From: Diadema setosum
Lineage: Eukaryota; Echinodermata; Echinoidea; Diadematoida; Diadematidae
DNA length: 64,000 nt
Reading direction: 5' to 3'
Assembly: GCF_964275005.1 (NCBI RefSeq)
Contig: NC_092694.1
Span: forward strand, 35,166,967-35,230,966
This document shows positions 1 to 10,518 of the stretch, piece after piece. A model generated the notes under the pieces. The model did no database searches and had not been told where the DNA came from. It saw nothing but the letters and a program-made list of their open reading frames with translations. Position 1 is the stretch's first letter; every line of letters starts with the position of its first letter. The position numbers and the translations under genes are program-made.

Positions 1-554
1 CCGCAAATCTAAAGCTCCCTATAAACATTACTCCATGATTGTGGCATCACTACCTTCTAATTATCATCACTAGTATCATTACCATTCATAAAGTGGGTTC
101 TTAAATCTTCACGACGTACTGTGAGCAGACTTACTATGGTGTACAGAATCATGAAATACCTTGTTGCAATTCATCCAGATAAAATTTTTACAATTAACTC
201 GTCTAAAACCAGGAAAAATCATGACATGTGCTTCCAAACATACTGCCCTAAAGGCAACATCGACAAATTTGCATTTGCCCAGAGATCCATACCTGAGTGT
301 AACTAACATCCAAGCTCTGTAGTTTGTGCAATCTCAAGTGAACAGTTCAAGGAAGTCTTAATGACCCACCTTAAAATCACACCTTGTAATTAAGCCCACA
401 CCCCTCCTCTCATCTAGTCCACTGTCTGGACTGCCTTCGTATACGGCGTGCACTGATGCTAGCATGGTCTGTGGTACTAGCAATATCGCACCATAGAGCT
501 GTATAGAGCTCTATGTATCGCACACGGAAGTACCGTCGTTGAGGGCGTGTAGTA

Positions 555-661
555 TAAGGAGAGACCCGTTTTTTGTTTTGTTTTGTTTGTTTGTTTGTTT
601 GTTTGTTTTGTTTGTTTGTTTGTTTGTTTGTTTGTTTGCTTTTTTTTTTTGGGGGGGGGGG
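555..661. repeat. TTTG microsatellite followed by T and G runs
   Basis: Repeated TTTG units (about 555-640), then T10 and a G run. The open frames through it are low-complexity artefacts. The rest of 96-840 shows no gene. Confidence 0.9.
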
Positions 662-910
662 GAGCAGTTCGTGGACTCGCGCGATGCGTGGACTGTCGCG
701 ATCGAGAAGACTTCGCGCTACCGCCAATGAGGGCGTATGAGAGAGTGAGAAAAAAGAAAAGAGTCCCGTATCGGGACTACCTCTCATCGTGCACACAAGT
801 TGTATTCATCTTCGTGATAGGCTGCATTTTATAGCCCGTTGAAAATTATAGAGGAAGAAGAAGTAAACCCATGAAAGCGTTGCAGAACTCTCGTTCTGGT
901 CAAGACTCAC

Positions 911-1189
911 CTATGTATATCAAGGCCATACTCCATCCTCCGCACCAACGCTCGTTATTTCCTGGACAAGGTATTCCACACTCCGTAACATCGAGCCTGT
1001 GAAAGTCAAAACACTTAAAGTCATATCCACAGGTACAGATCGTCCCGTTGGAGATTCCGGCAATGGGATATCTGTTTTCTCTGCAAAAGGCCGTGCAGTT
1101 ATCTGGGGTTGTTGAGCTTGTCTTGATGAAATTGAACCGGTAATAGTTCCGCGCGCAGTCCTCTTCATAGCAACCGATGTATTGACCGT
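911..1189 (-). CDS. WSC exon of gene 4 (rest of gene before window start)
   Basis: A 279-base phase 1-1 exon, fully open, with AG acceptor and GTGAGT donor. It encodes a WSC domain beginning GQYIGCYEEDC, with YPIAGISNGTICTCGY and a final CGGW segment. One signature position differs (ENRYP instead of ESGYP). Downstream stalk, TM and tail exons would lie before position 1. Its first exon is damaged (2395-2455), so the gene may be dead although this exon is intact. Confidence 0.8.
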
Positions 1190-1510
1190 CTGGGTATAGT
1201 ATTGGAAGAGATGGATGACTTTATCAATATTTCTTTTCATCATTGCCATTTTATTTGAGTATGATGTTTATAACTTGGTTAGAATAAAGAAAAAATGATG
1301 TATGCAAAAGATAGCGTTACGACTGCAAGTAGCAAGAGTAACAAAAGGTTTCACTGGAAGTATACTTGTTCGTGAGACAATACCTTGTGCCTCTCCAAAA
1401 GTCAATACTGTACCTATGAATCAGCCTGAATTCTTGAGTATCTTCAGACCAACTTCCATCACTGTGAGAATAAGACATCTATGATGAGTTTATTATTTTG
1501 TTTGTTCATA

Positions 1511-2016
1511 CACTGCAAAAAGTCCGGTGTTAAATAGTGAACACCGAGCTGGTGTTAAATTTTCGGTGCTCATTTATGGTGTTAAATTAACACCCCCGGG
1601 TGTCATTTCCAAATTTTAAACTGTTTTTTGAAGAGTTTCTTAGTAACTGCACTTCTTGTTGATTTTTAATTTAAACAAGACGATCAAGAATTTTACATTA
1701 AAATACTAGATTTTTGAAAAAATGTGAAAATAATTTTACACCAAAGTAACACCAGCTGGTGTGGTCCCTTATTGAAGCTGGACGGGTGTTAAACCATTGA
1801 TATTAACACCAACAAGTATCAAATCAACACACCAGTACAGTGTCAAAATAACACCTGGTACAGTGTCAAATTAACACCACGAAGTGTCAGGTGAACACTT
1901 TTCAACACCATCACAGTGCATTTTTAACACCTGTGGGTGTGGTCCTTTATTGAAGTTTGATCGGTGTTAGATTTAACACCCGTGGTGTTAAATCTAACAC
2001 CCATGTTTTTACAGTG
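1511..2016. mobile_element. MITE made of GGTGTTAA/TTAACACC arrays
   Basis: Terminal inverted repeats CACTGCAAAAA and TTTTTACAGTG flanked by TA on both sides, so a TA target duplication of Tc1/mariner type is likely. The interior holds many direct and inverted copies of GGTGTTAA with variants such as AACACCAGCTGGTGTGG. The paralogous intron in copy B lacks it. Confidence 0.7.
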
Positions 2017-2394
2017 TATGTCCCTTAAAGTTATTTTAAAATCTCTGAATTATTCTTCACTCTTTCAGTTCAATATGCACCAAAGATTCATCAAACGTTT
2101 CATACCAAGAAAACATCAATGAGCATTGATAGGTCATATCCTAATGATAAGTACGTTCATGTAATATCAGCGGTAATTTACTCCTGCTTTTATTTGGTCC
2201 TTGTTTTGTTGTGATTGTGTTTTTTTTTTTATTTGTCTTATACACAGGAATTGTATCATTGGATTTTTATCTTCTTTTTCATAAAAATGAAATGTATGAG
2301 GAAGTATGATTATCTATGGACAAGTACTATATCTGTTAAAAAAAGAAATAAAAGAATAGGTATTTTGTTATTGAACAAAAATCTGTATACTCAC

Positions 2395-2455
2395 ATTTTG
2401 AGCACGCTCGACGGTCACCGCAGCTTGTCAACGAAGTCACTCTTCCGAAGTTGAA
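2395..2455 (-). pseudogene. Gene 4 first-exon remnant, start region deleted
   Basis: It ends at a GTGAGT donor in phase 1 and reads FNFGRVTSLTSCG, homologous to exon 1 of genes 2 and 3. Compared with gene 2, about 70 bases carrying the signal sequence are missing immediately upstream (join at about 2450). No in-frame ATG is near. The nearby ATGGCC is out of frame and leads to an early stop. Confidence 0.6.
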
Positions 2456-2760
2456 CGGCCATCTCAAAAGGTGGCGCCCCGTCTCGGCGTCACAAAACTT
2501 GAGGAGGGCAAGGCGCCGAATTGAACTTTTCGCACCCCACCTTTCTATGTGTACATGCCATCAAGCAGCAGAACGTATAAGAACTCAATTCGTGCTCTTT
2601 CATCCACTGGTCGTTGAAACTGGTCGTTGTCAAAGTATCAAGAGATGTATTGAGCGCTACCAGGGTCTGAGACAATGTAGAAAAGTGACTTCGTCTAATT
2701 TCGAGGTTAATGGCATCGAATTACAATAAGAACAAAGAAGAGCAATCGAACAATCGAACA

Positions 2761-2820
2761 ATCGCTTCTCGGCCTTTTGGCTAAGATCATGTGTAGTATC
2801 TGTTCTTTTCAGCTTAATAA
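2761..2820 (+). pseudogene. U2 snRNA retropseudogene (5' fragment)
   Basis: Starts exactly with the 5' end of U2 snRNA (ATCGCTTCTCGGCCTTTTGG, then CTAAGATCA and GTAGTATCTGTTCTT, the branch-site recognition region). It stops after about 60 bases, losing the Sm site and 3' stem-loops. Similar words AACAATC occur on both sides, as a short target duplication would leave. Copy B lacks the insert. Not a functional snRNA gene. Confidence 0.85.
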
Positions 2821-2829
2821 CAATCTGAC

Positions 2830-3858
2830 ATATTCACAAATCGGTACGTTATTCCGTGTCGTGATAGCTCGTGAAATAATAAGAAAGGAAGCCTACTTAT
2901 GCCTGTCTTCCTGTGATAAAGTATATATTTCTTTTTGAAGAGAAGATCATGATTAAAGGAACTATGCAATGCAAATGCATGCTGACTTGTGTTGAATCAT
3001 GATACTCAACATCACTTATGTTGCCAAATGAAAACCCGAATACGTGTCATATAAGTATTTTGTATATGTATAACTATTTTTCTTCAGGCTACTTGGATCC
3101 TCCCCGACCCCCCCCCCCCCCCCACACACACACAAATTCAAAACCAAGACTTACCATGTCGGTGAAACCATCTGTCAATCGTGTAAAGTAATAATATGAC
3201 AAAACAAAAGGCATGGACAGCTGCACATTTCCGCGCAGACTTGGCATACACGTGTAGCTCTCATGTTCCCAGTGTTACTGAATAAGGTTAGCTTAAGATA
3301 TTGCAGGGAAACATTTTAGTTTTTGCTGAGTCCAGGAGAAGGTGCATTTTAGGGTCTTTTGTTTATCAATACGTTGTCCTTTAGCAGTGATTGACAGTCG
3401 AATGATGCCGCTGATACAATTTTGGTTTGAAAGTCATTTTCTTTTTTGGTGTGTGTTCTTTTAATGGACGTGTCCAAGCAATAATTATGAAAGAAAAGTA
3501 GTAGAAAAATAATCTATTACTATGACACATTGTCTGATATTTTTTACAACATTATCAAAGATGGTTCGATTGTTGGGATTCAATACATGTGAACGTGCAG
3601 TTGCGATTATCGTCGATTAAAGCGGAGGAGAATGCGGGAATTATCATCAGACCATGCAGAGGGCTTCTCTCAAGAGGGCGCTAGTTCACTCTACATTGAG
3701 CAGCTTTAAAGGAAAAACACAGTTCTGGTAAGGATCTAAGAACCCGTCTTTCACCTTTTTATATTTGCTTGCAATATATCGACAGAGTCTACCAAGAAAC
3801 TAACTTGGCTGACGCCATTTGCCGGGATGATGAATTGTTTTGGAGTATTTTGAGATCA
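2830..3858. other. Non-coding spacer shared with copy B
   Basis: Aligns with about 39120-40010. Contains a C-run with CA repeats near 3110-3135. No gene, RNA or transposon terminus is recognised. Confidence 0.6.
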
Positions 3859-5690
3859 AATGTGTAGAATAATAAAAGTCGGTATAACAACTTTTATTTC
3901 AAGAGGATCCGGTCTGAACCCCCGTTCCACTATTACGATCTGAACCCCGATCTATCCCGAGCTAGCAGATCGGGCCAGATCAGGAGAGAGTGGCAAAAGC
4001 GTACGGGGATCGGAGGCATCGTAGCAGCGGCGCTTAGCGGACGGGGTTGGAGCGTGCAATTTTTCTCAACGGGAAGAAATTTGAACCTGTAAAAAATTTA
4101 TACCCGAGCTCCCCGATCAAAATTGACCTATATTGAATCGTAAGGCAAGATGGGAGAGCGTAGTGACAGTGTAACCATCCCGAGATGAGCGTAACAAGGT
4201 ATGTTTGAGCGTAGTAACATCTGCAAAAGAATGGGAAGTAAACTAGACACCGACGTGTCCCCCTGCTGCGCCGCTCTTCTTTGATCAAACCACGACCTTC
4301 CCGCTTCATCACTACGTTCTCTGCTCTCGTTTAGAATACAGGCCTGATCTACGACGCTCTCAGGACGCTTCATTCCCGCTTTGATTACGCTGTTTCCGCT
4401 TTGGTGATGCTGTTCCTACGCTTTTGCAGACTCAATTACGCACGGCTTCCGCTCTCGCCGCTCTAAAAGGGACGCAGCCGATCCCACAGGAAAATTCGGC
4501 GCAAAAATGTCTGCCAGAAGAAAGACAAACCAATCGAGAGGCAAAACTGTTTAGGAGGATGAGAACATTGTCGCTGCACCTGTCGAGGTTGAATATGAAG
4601 AAGAAGGAGGGCAAACTTTGGAAGACGAGGAAGAAGAAATGAATAGATGAAGACAAAGGAGAGAAAAAAGCAGCGAAGCAGCTGCTATCCACAAGACGAA
4701 GAAAGAGAGACTGCATGTGATGCCAACAGAGGAGGAAAAAGAGGACATGGTAGAATATTGAAGAGTATGAAATCATCTACAACAGGAAGAAGACGTACTA
4801 TAAAAGTAAGGACATTAAAAAAAGCCTTGGAAAGATCAGCAAGTCTTTGGTTAATAAGGAATTGCTGCAGAAGAACCGTGAGTTGAGGAGCCTCTCCGAG
4901 GTCCACAGTATATCTCTGTGGTTCTGCATGGTAATAAGTTGACTGACACGGAGGATCGGCATCCGAATCGGGGTACATCGGGCACATCGGGCACTTTTCA
5001 GCTCTCTGGACAGGGGAACATCGTAATAAGATCACATAGATCATTCAAAGCGTTAATACAGCTTGCATAGATCGGATAACACCGGGAACATAGTACCGAC
5101 AGCGTAGTTACATGGTTCTAAAGCGTAACTGCAGCGGCAGAAATTATAATGTCTCATTCCCGATAATCGCAGTAAGAGCGTAGAAAGCACGTGTTAGTTG
5201 TAAATACAGCGTTCTCAGAGCGTTCTAATATCGTACTGTGTCCAGATCGGCTCATGTTTTACCCGATCCTTCCCGATCTGAGAAAATCCTGAAATCGTGG
5301 CGAGAGAGGCATAATGGTACATGGGCTTAATTCGGCCTTCGGAAAAACTCGGCCTTACTTCAGACAATTAACACGCAGTTCATGATCGCCATGTTCTATA
5401 CGTAGGCGCGCCAAATAGGTTATTTGATCAGCGCGTTGTATCAACTCGGGGCATCTGCGACCAGCCAGATCGCGAAGCGCTCCCATAGTACAACACTGTA
5501 CAATCCAGAGGGACAACTCGGACCCGCCGTAAAAGTGAGGCCGAGTTGTCAACGAGTCCGAGTTTCCAGCCTGACCCCGATCGGGTAAAGTTCTAAGATT
5601 GCCACTCCGGCGAACGTGTTTTGTCTAATATTTTGCATCTTCGTCGTTACCAACGAATACCATGTTTTTACCGCATTATTCTACACATTA
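3859..5690 (+). mobile_element. Decayed DNA transposon with AGCGTA motif arrays and MADF-like gene remnant
   Basis: A GC-richer block with many AGCGTA/TACGCT words: plus orientation at about 3998-4215, reverse at about 4315-4430, plus again at 5055-5235. Repeated CCCGATC words occur at both sides. A candidate terminal inverted repeat is ATGTGTAGAATAAT (start) and ATTATTCTACACAT (end); I am not certain of these ends. The interior carries the broken reading frame at 4507-4900. Confidence 0.5.
4507..4900 (+). pseudogene. MADF/Myb-SANT-like transposon protein remnant, copy A
   Basis: Translation from ATG 4507 gives MSARRKTNQSRGKTV, stop, EDENIVAAPVEVEYEEEGG and an acidic tract. With stops and shifts it continues with TEEEKEDMVEY and EIIYNRKKTYYKSKD. 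That last part resembles the start of MADF (SANT-like) DNA-binding domains of DNA-transposon accessory proteins, where a Trp/Leu-rich helix is followed by IYNKK and YKD. Several nonsense changes show it is dead. The family assignment is from pattern memory and is moderate. Confidence 0.45.
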
Positions 5691-6368
5691 TTTTTTATTT
5701 ATTTATTATTATTTTTTTTTTAGGCATACATTGTACGTGTACATTTTGGAGTAAAATTTGACAATTTGCAGGCGTACCAGTTTTGCCTCAATATTTTCTT
5801 TGTTAAACAAGTCTGGCGTCGTTAGCTTGTGCGAACCAATGCCGCATGTCGCATGTGATGGTTGTACTGTTATGTTGGCAAAAAAAACCCTTTTTTTTGG
5901 GGGGGGGGGTGGGTTAGGGGTTGAGGGAAAATGCATCGAAGAGAGTGACTGACTTCTTAATCTTCGCAAACTGCTGAACAACTCGAGGGAAGAGATGTAG
6001 GAGAAGCAAAGAAAGGAAAATAAGAGTAGGGGTACTTATGCCATGCACACTGAGAGTCTGAGGGAGAGAGAGAGAGGGGGGGGGGGTGCAACATTTTTGA
6101 GAGAAGTAACTAATTTGCAGGAGTTGTGTATTGTTAAGAAATGTCAAGTTAAGAAATGTCACAGTGAAAGCCCTGTTTAAATCCCGGTGGAGTGGGGGTA
6201 CCGTGGAGTGGGAAGGCAGGCCTGGCTTGGATATCACTGCTGTCTGTACAAGTACGCACACACAGACGGAGAATATCGATTGGTCGAGTCGACCGTTATC
6301 GCGCTGAGCTTACGTTGCAATGCACAATAACCACACTGCCGGGCTCTATTCCTGATTGTCAAAATATT

Positions 6369-6408
6369 GTTGTTGTTGTTGTTGTTGTTGCTGCTGCTGC
6401 TGCTGCTT
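6369..6408. repeat. TTG/CTG microsatellite
   Basis: Trinucleotide run, also present in copy B at about 42069-42105 with different unit number. Confidence 0.9.
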
Positions 6409-6773
6409 AAAAAAAGAAGAAAAGAAGAGAAAAATGGGGTCCTTTTAAAAATTATTTGCCCCCAAACAATGCTGATATCAGATCAGACCAAAATATTTAA
6501 ATCTTAAACAAATCAACATTATTATAACATACACATTGCTACGTTTATAATGTCTCCACGAAGGAGCTCATAATAAATACCTCTACGAGGAGGTTCGCTA
6601 ATAATGTTTCCACCAGGGAGCTCAGCTAAGGGGGTACATTTCAAAGTGTACCCCGTTGGGCAGTAAATGAAAATCTATGTAATCGCATAATTTCGCGCGC
6701 TACAGGGTCTTAGATCTATTCTTTTTTTTTTTTTTTTTTTTTGGCGAAACCAGACACTATTTGTAGCAGTCTA

Positions 6774-6966
6774 GGGCAATTACCCCCTGGGCAATTACCC
6801 CAGAACCTTCCCCGGCCCTCATCCTAATCCCAATCCTGAACCTAATCTTAACCTGAACCCAAACTCTAATCCTAAACCAACCCTAACCCTAATCTTTACT
6901 CTAATCTTACCACTAACCAGTAGTTAGCCGGAGGGCAATAACGTTGTCCTTGGGGGGTAATTGCTC
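6774..6966. mobile_element. MITE with telomere-like CCCTAA interior, copy A
   Basis: Ends GGGCAATTACCCCC and GGGGGTAATTGC form an inverted repeat. The interior of about 100 bases is a degenerate series of CTAATCC, CTAACCC and CCTAAACC words, resembling interstitial telomere repeat. The stretch 6967-10047 after it is spacer shared with copy B and shows no gene. Confidence 0.65.
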
Positions 6967-9900
6967 TGATACGATTTATAGGCCTTCATTATAATCAATG
7001 CTAAAAGCTGTCTTCATTATGATTATGATCACAAGTGGAGGAAGTGATCGATGAGGTATCTACAGCCTTTTTTTTTTTCTTGCCGCATAAATGTGTTTTA
7101 TTTATTTGTCCTTTTTTGTTATTATTACACCTTATATCTCAACTGTCAAAACCAGCTTCTAAAACGTTTGAGTTTGCTCATATTGAATATGAATGTAGAT
7201 AGTTATTATATGATATACGTTTATCGGCCATACTATCAATGGGGAATAGGTCCACCACTCGACAATTTCTAGACGAGCCTGATCAACTGTTTGGAAACCG
7301 GTCTCTCCATCAGATGTCATTCTTGGAGATCTTAAAATCCATGTAGACGCCAGTTTGTGAGCTGCATCTCAGCCGGAAGTTTCAAACAATAATTAGTAAT
7401 GTTCCAAATAGTTGCACTAAACTTGTACCTTTGGGCAGACAATGGCTTTATTGTGAACTTTTTGGATAAATTGAATAAAAGACCGGCACTGCGTGATAAT
7501 AATGTCGGTCTTGTGGGCTTTATTTGCCTAGTGTGTTGCCATTTGCCTATAGTGTCAAGGTTGTGGACCGTTTAGCTCTTCGGCATATTTATCGTGATGT
7601 CGAGCTCGTGGGCCTTATTCTTTTAGTGTCTAGCTCGTTCCAGGGGCTAGTATGATTCGTGTGCTGTATGACCCATGGGCTGAATGACTCATGGGCTGTA
7701 TGACTCGTGGGTGTCGGACTCATGACGTGCATACCATGACAAGCACGAGCGAACGCCAACGTTGTGATGGTCGCATTTCGTTGTTAAATTTCTGTAGACT
7801 AAGCCGTATGGTATGTTTAAATGCATAGAGTCCCTACAGAGTAGGGTTTCTATTGGTTCTATTGCACGCACACACCATCGACAGTACTCGTGTCAACGCA
7901 GTTAATAGCTAGACGCATTTTCAAAAACAACACAAAAGACAACACCTACAACAATATTCAAACGATAAACGGACTTTAACATTTAATGATCTTCCAGTTT
8001 GCAACACAGCATGCCAATCTACCTACTAAAAACTAAACTGTTACATCAATACAACCGAGACAAGAGACATTTAGCCCCACGACTCCATGCTAGATACCAC
8101 TGGATACAGCAAACTTTCTCCTTATTGCAAGGTGACTTTTTTTTTTCTGTCTCTCTCTCTCTCCTTTATCTCTCACTATGTATCTATCTTGGGCCTGTGT
8201 TGGTATTGTAATTTGTGTGCGTTCGATTTGAATTTCACGGAGAAATTGATTTGCTGCAAATGAGACAAAAAAATCAAGGTTCTGTCAGAAAAAAAAATGA
8301 TAACGCTTTTTTATTTCTTATTTATTGTAGTTTCTGTCCAGTTTTACTTTTAATATTTTTGTTTTTGACAAATCAATATCCTCATCAATAAGAACTTCTC
8401 TTTGAGCCACAGTTTGATGAATGATTATCATTAGACCATAGTGCAACTGTACAATTTATTTACAGTGACAAAATATCTTTGTACAATCCTTGATTTATCA
8501 AATGTTGTATTTTTCTTTTGAGTCATGTAGCACATCATTAATTTAGAAACTACATTTCTTTCCCAGGAGCCACTTGTTATTATTTTTGTACAACGTTAAA
8601 TTTAAAGTGATTCCAACTACCATCGTTTATGTACTAGTACACTCTAATTCTATGAATAATTGTGAGAAAAGTGAGATCATGTGTCTTACTAGTTATCAGA
8701 TTACATTGTAAAATTTTATACCCCACTTAGATACTAATGACAGTTTCTTTCCTTAAGATACGAGAATGATTTGAACAAAAGCTAGCTGGAATATGTTTTT
8801 ACTTGAACTGATATAATATAACCGTATTATTGCGTCTCTTTCATTAGAAGTCATGCAGCAGTATTAACAGCTGCAGATCTCGAGTTTTTATCATCCTGCT
8901 TCATTTGAAGTGCGATTCCACACCATGCTTCATGTCGTTTTTTGAGAATTACTATAAGAGTTATAAAATCAGATAACAAGATGGTAGACATTTTACAAGA
9001 TCGAGGACTGAAAGACACAAAGGCAAACACGGAAATTGAAAGTTTGAACTTGTCCGTAACACTCTCATTGTTCTGTGCATAAAGGAACTGTGAAAAAAAA
9101 ATGCTCTAACATTAAAAAATTGAAGATTTTTTTAAAGTAAAAAAAAATGAAACTATGACATCATTACCTCAACGAATGTGTATATTTGGGTAGTTACACT
9201 GTCACTGTTTTTAGAAAACCCATAAAAGAACCACGTAATCCGTTTATGTTATCTCAGATTTGTTTAAACCGTCCTCCATTATTGATGTTTTATTGATTTT
9301 GCTTTATCTATTGCAACTGAATTTAACATTTTGTGAAATAGGACTGTTGGCTTGAATCGACTCTATGTTTAAGTTCGTACTTTCGAATAGATAAAGAAAC
9401 AAAAAACAGGCCTTCATTGAAATCACACCAAAACACTGGTAAATGCCACTGAAGCAAGCTGGTTGCTTGATAATGCAGTTACTTCGTAAAACTCGTAGTC
9501 GAATGGGCACATGAGTTTCAACCAAATGTTATTTGTCCACAAATGTAATAAATATAAATACTCCGCCTGAACATTAGGTTTCATCATTTAGATATACTAC
9601 CAATGATTTAGTTTTTTCATAAAATAAAGACATTCAAGAAATTCATCGTTCCCGAATCATTTTGAATGGATGAATTAGATTTCCATGGCATTTCTTGGCT
9701 TTGAAGAACAATAACTGACCTTATCGGGCCGACATCTTATTCTCGTCTGGCATTTTTAACTGACAGCAAATTCTGTTCTGTGAATGTCGCTTTACTAATA
9801 GTTTTCAGAGAAAACTGGAACGTGTAAGTTTCTTTGCAGTGGGACTGGTTATTTCACAATCACGGCCAACTTATTGCTGAATTCAATTACAAAGTAACAG

Positions 9901-10047
9901 CAAATACGAGAAAGAAAACAAACGAATGCTTTTAAAGGTACAAAGTCTGGAAAGCGTTCTTCTTGTTTATGTGGTCAGTGCCAGGGCTCTTGTTACCAAC
10001 GTCTGTGGGCCTTCTTCTCCATAATTCTGTTTCTTTCAAATCGGGAT

Positions 10048-10053
10048 TTTATT
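10048..10053 (-). promoter_or_regulatory. Probable polyadenylation signal of gene 3
   Basis: AATAAA on the minus strand, 45 bases after the gene 3 stop codon. It is conserved at the same distance in gene 1 (57430-57435). Confidence 0.5.
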
Positions 10054-10097
10054 TCCATTTCGCATCCTGAACATCGCTCTCGTTACTGAGAAAGCAT

Positions 10098-10518
10098 CTA
10101 TAGACATGTTTGCTCCAGAACGTCATATACGTGTGGGATTTCTTCACTCAGTCTACAGGGAGATTCTGGTAGCATGGCGGATGCGTCTTCTTGGAGCTCT
10201 TCATCTGTGTCGGGTGTTACGAAGATCTGCTTCTGGTAGGCATGATGTTTCCTCTGGTACCCACACGGGTTAGCTTCGATGGCGAGATTCTGAGAGACCG
10301 GACTGTCACTGATTTGTAATGACAATCCGCCATCACTTGGGTTCGAAGTGCTTGCTCTCTGTTCTGTATCACTGGGTCGTTCCGTACTCGCCTGTAACTC
10401 TCTCGTAGGGGAGTCAGGTAAACCAGAAATGACTTCCGTTATTTGTGGAGTGAACGTAGCTGATCCGGAATTAGTTCGCCAGGCAGGAGTACGGCCTTCT
10501 GTACGTCGTCCTTTGCAT
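10098..10518 (-). CDS. Gene 3 terminal exon: cytoplasmic tail
   Basis: A 421-base last exon ending in TAG at 10098-10100. The tail is polar, rich in Ser, Thr, Glu and Pro, and has conserved islands QKQIFVTPDTDEE and PHVYDVLEQ. The latter contains YDVL, which fits a tyrosine-based sorting (YxxΦ) or phosphotyrosine docking motif. Relative to gene 1 it has an 8-residue insertion (PDSPTREL). No known domain is recognised. Confidence 0.75.

Noticed and set aside
539..834. Open frames rich in Phe, Val, Cys and Leu
   Set aside because: They come from the TTTG microsatellite and T/G runs and have no domain features.
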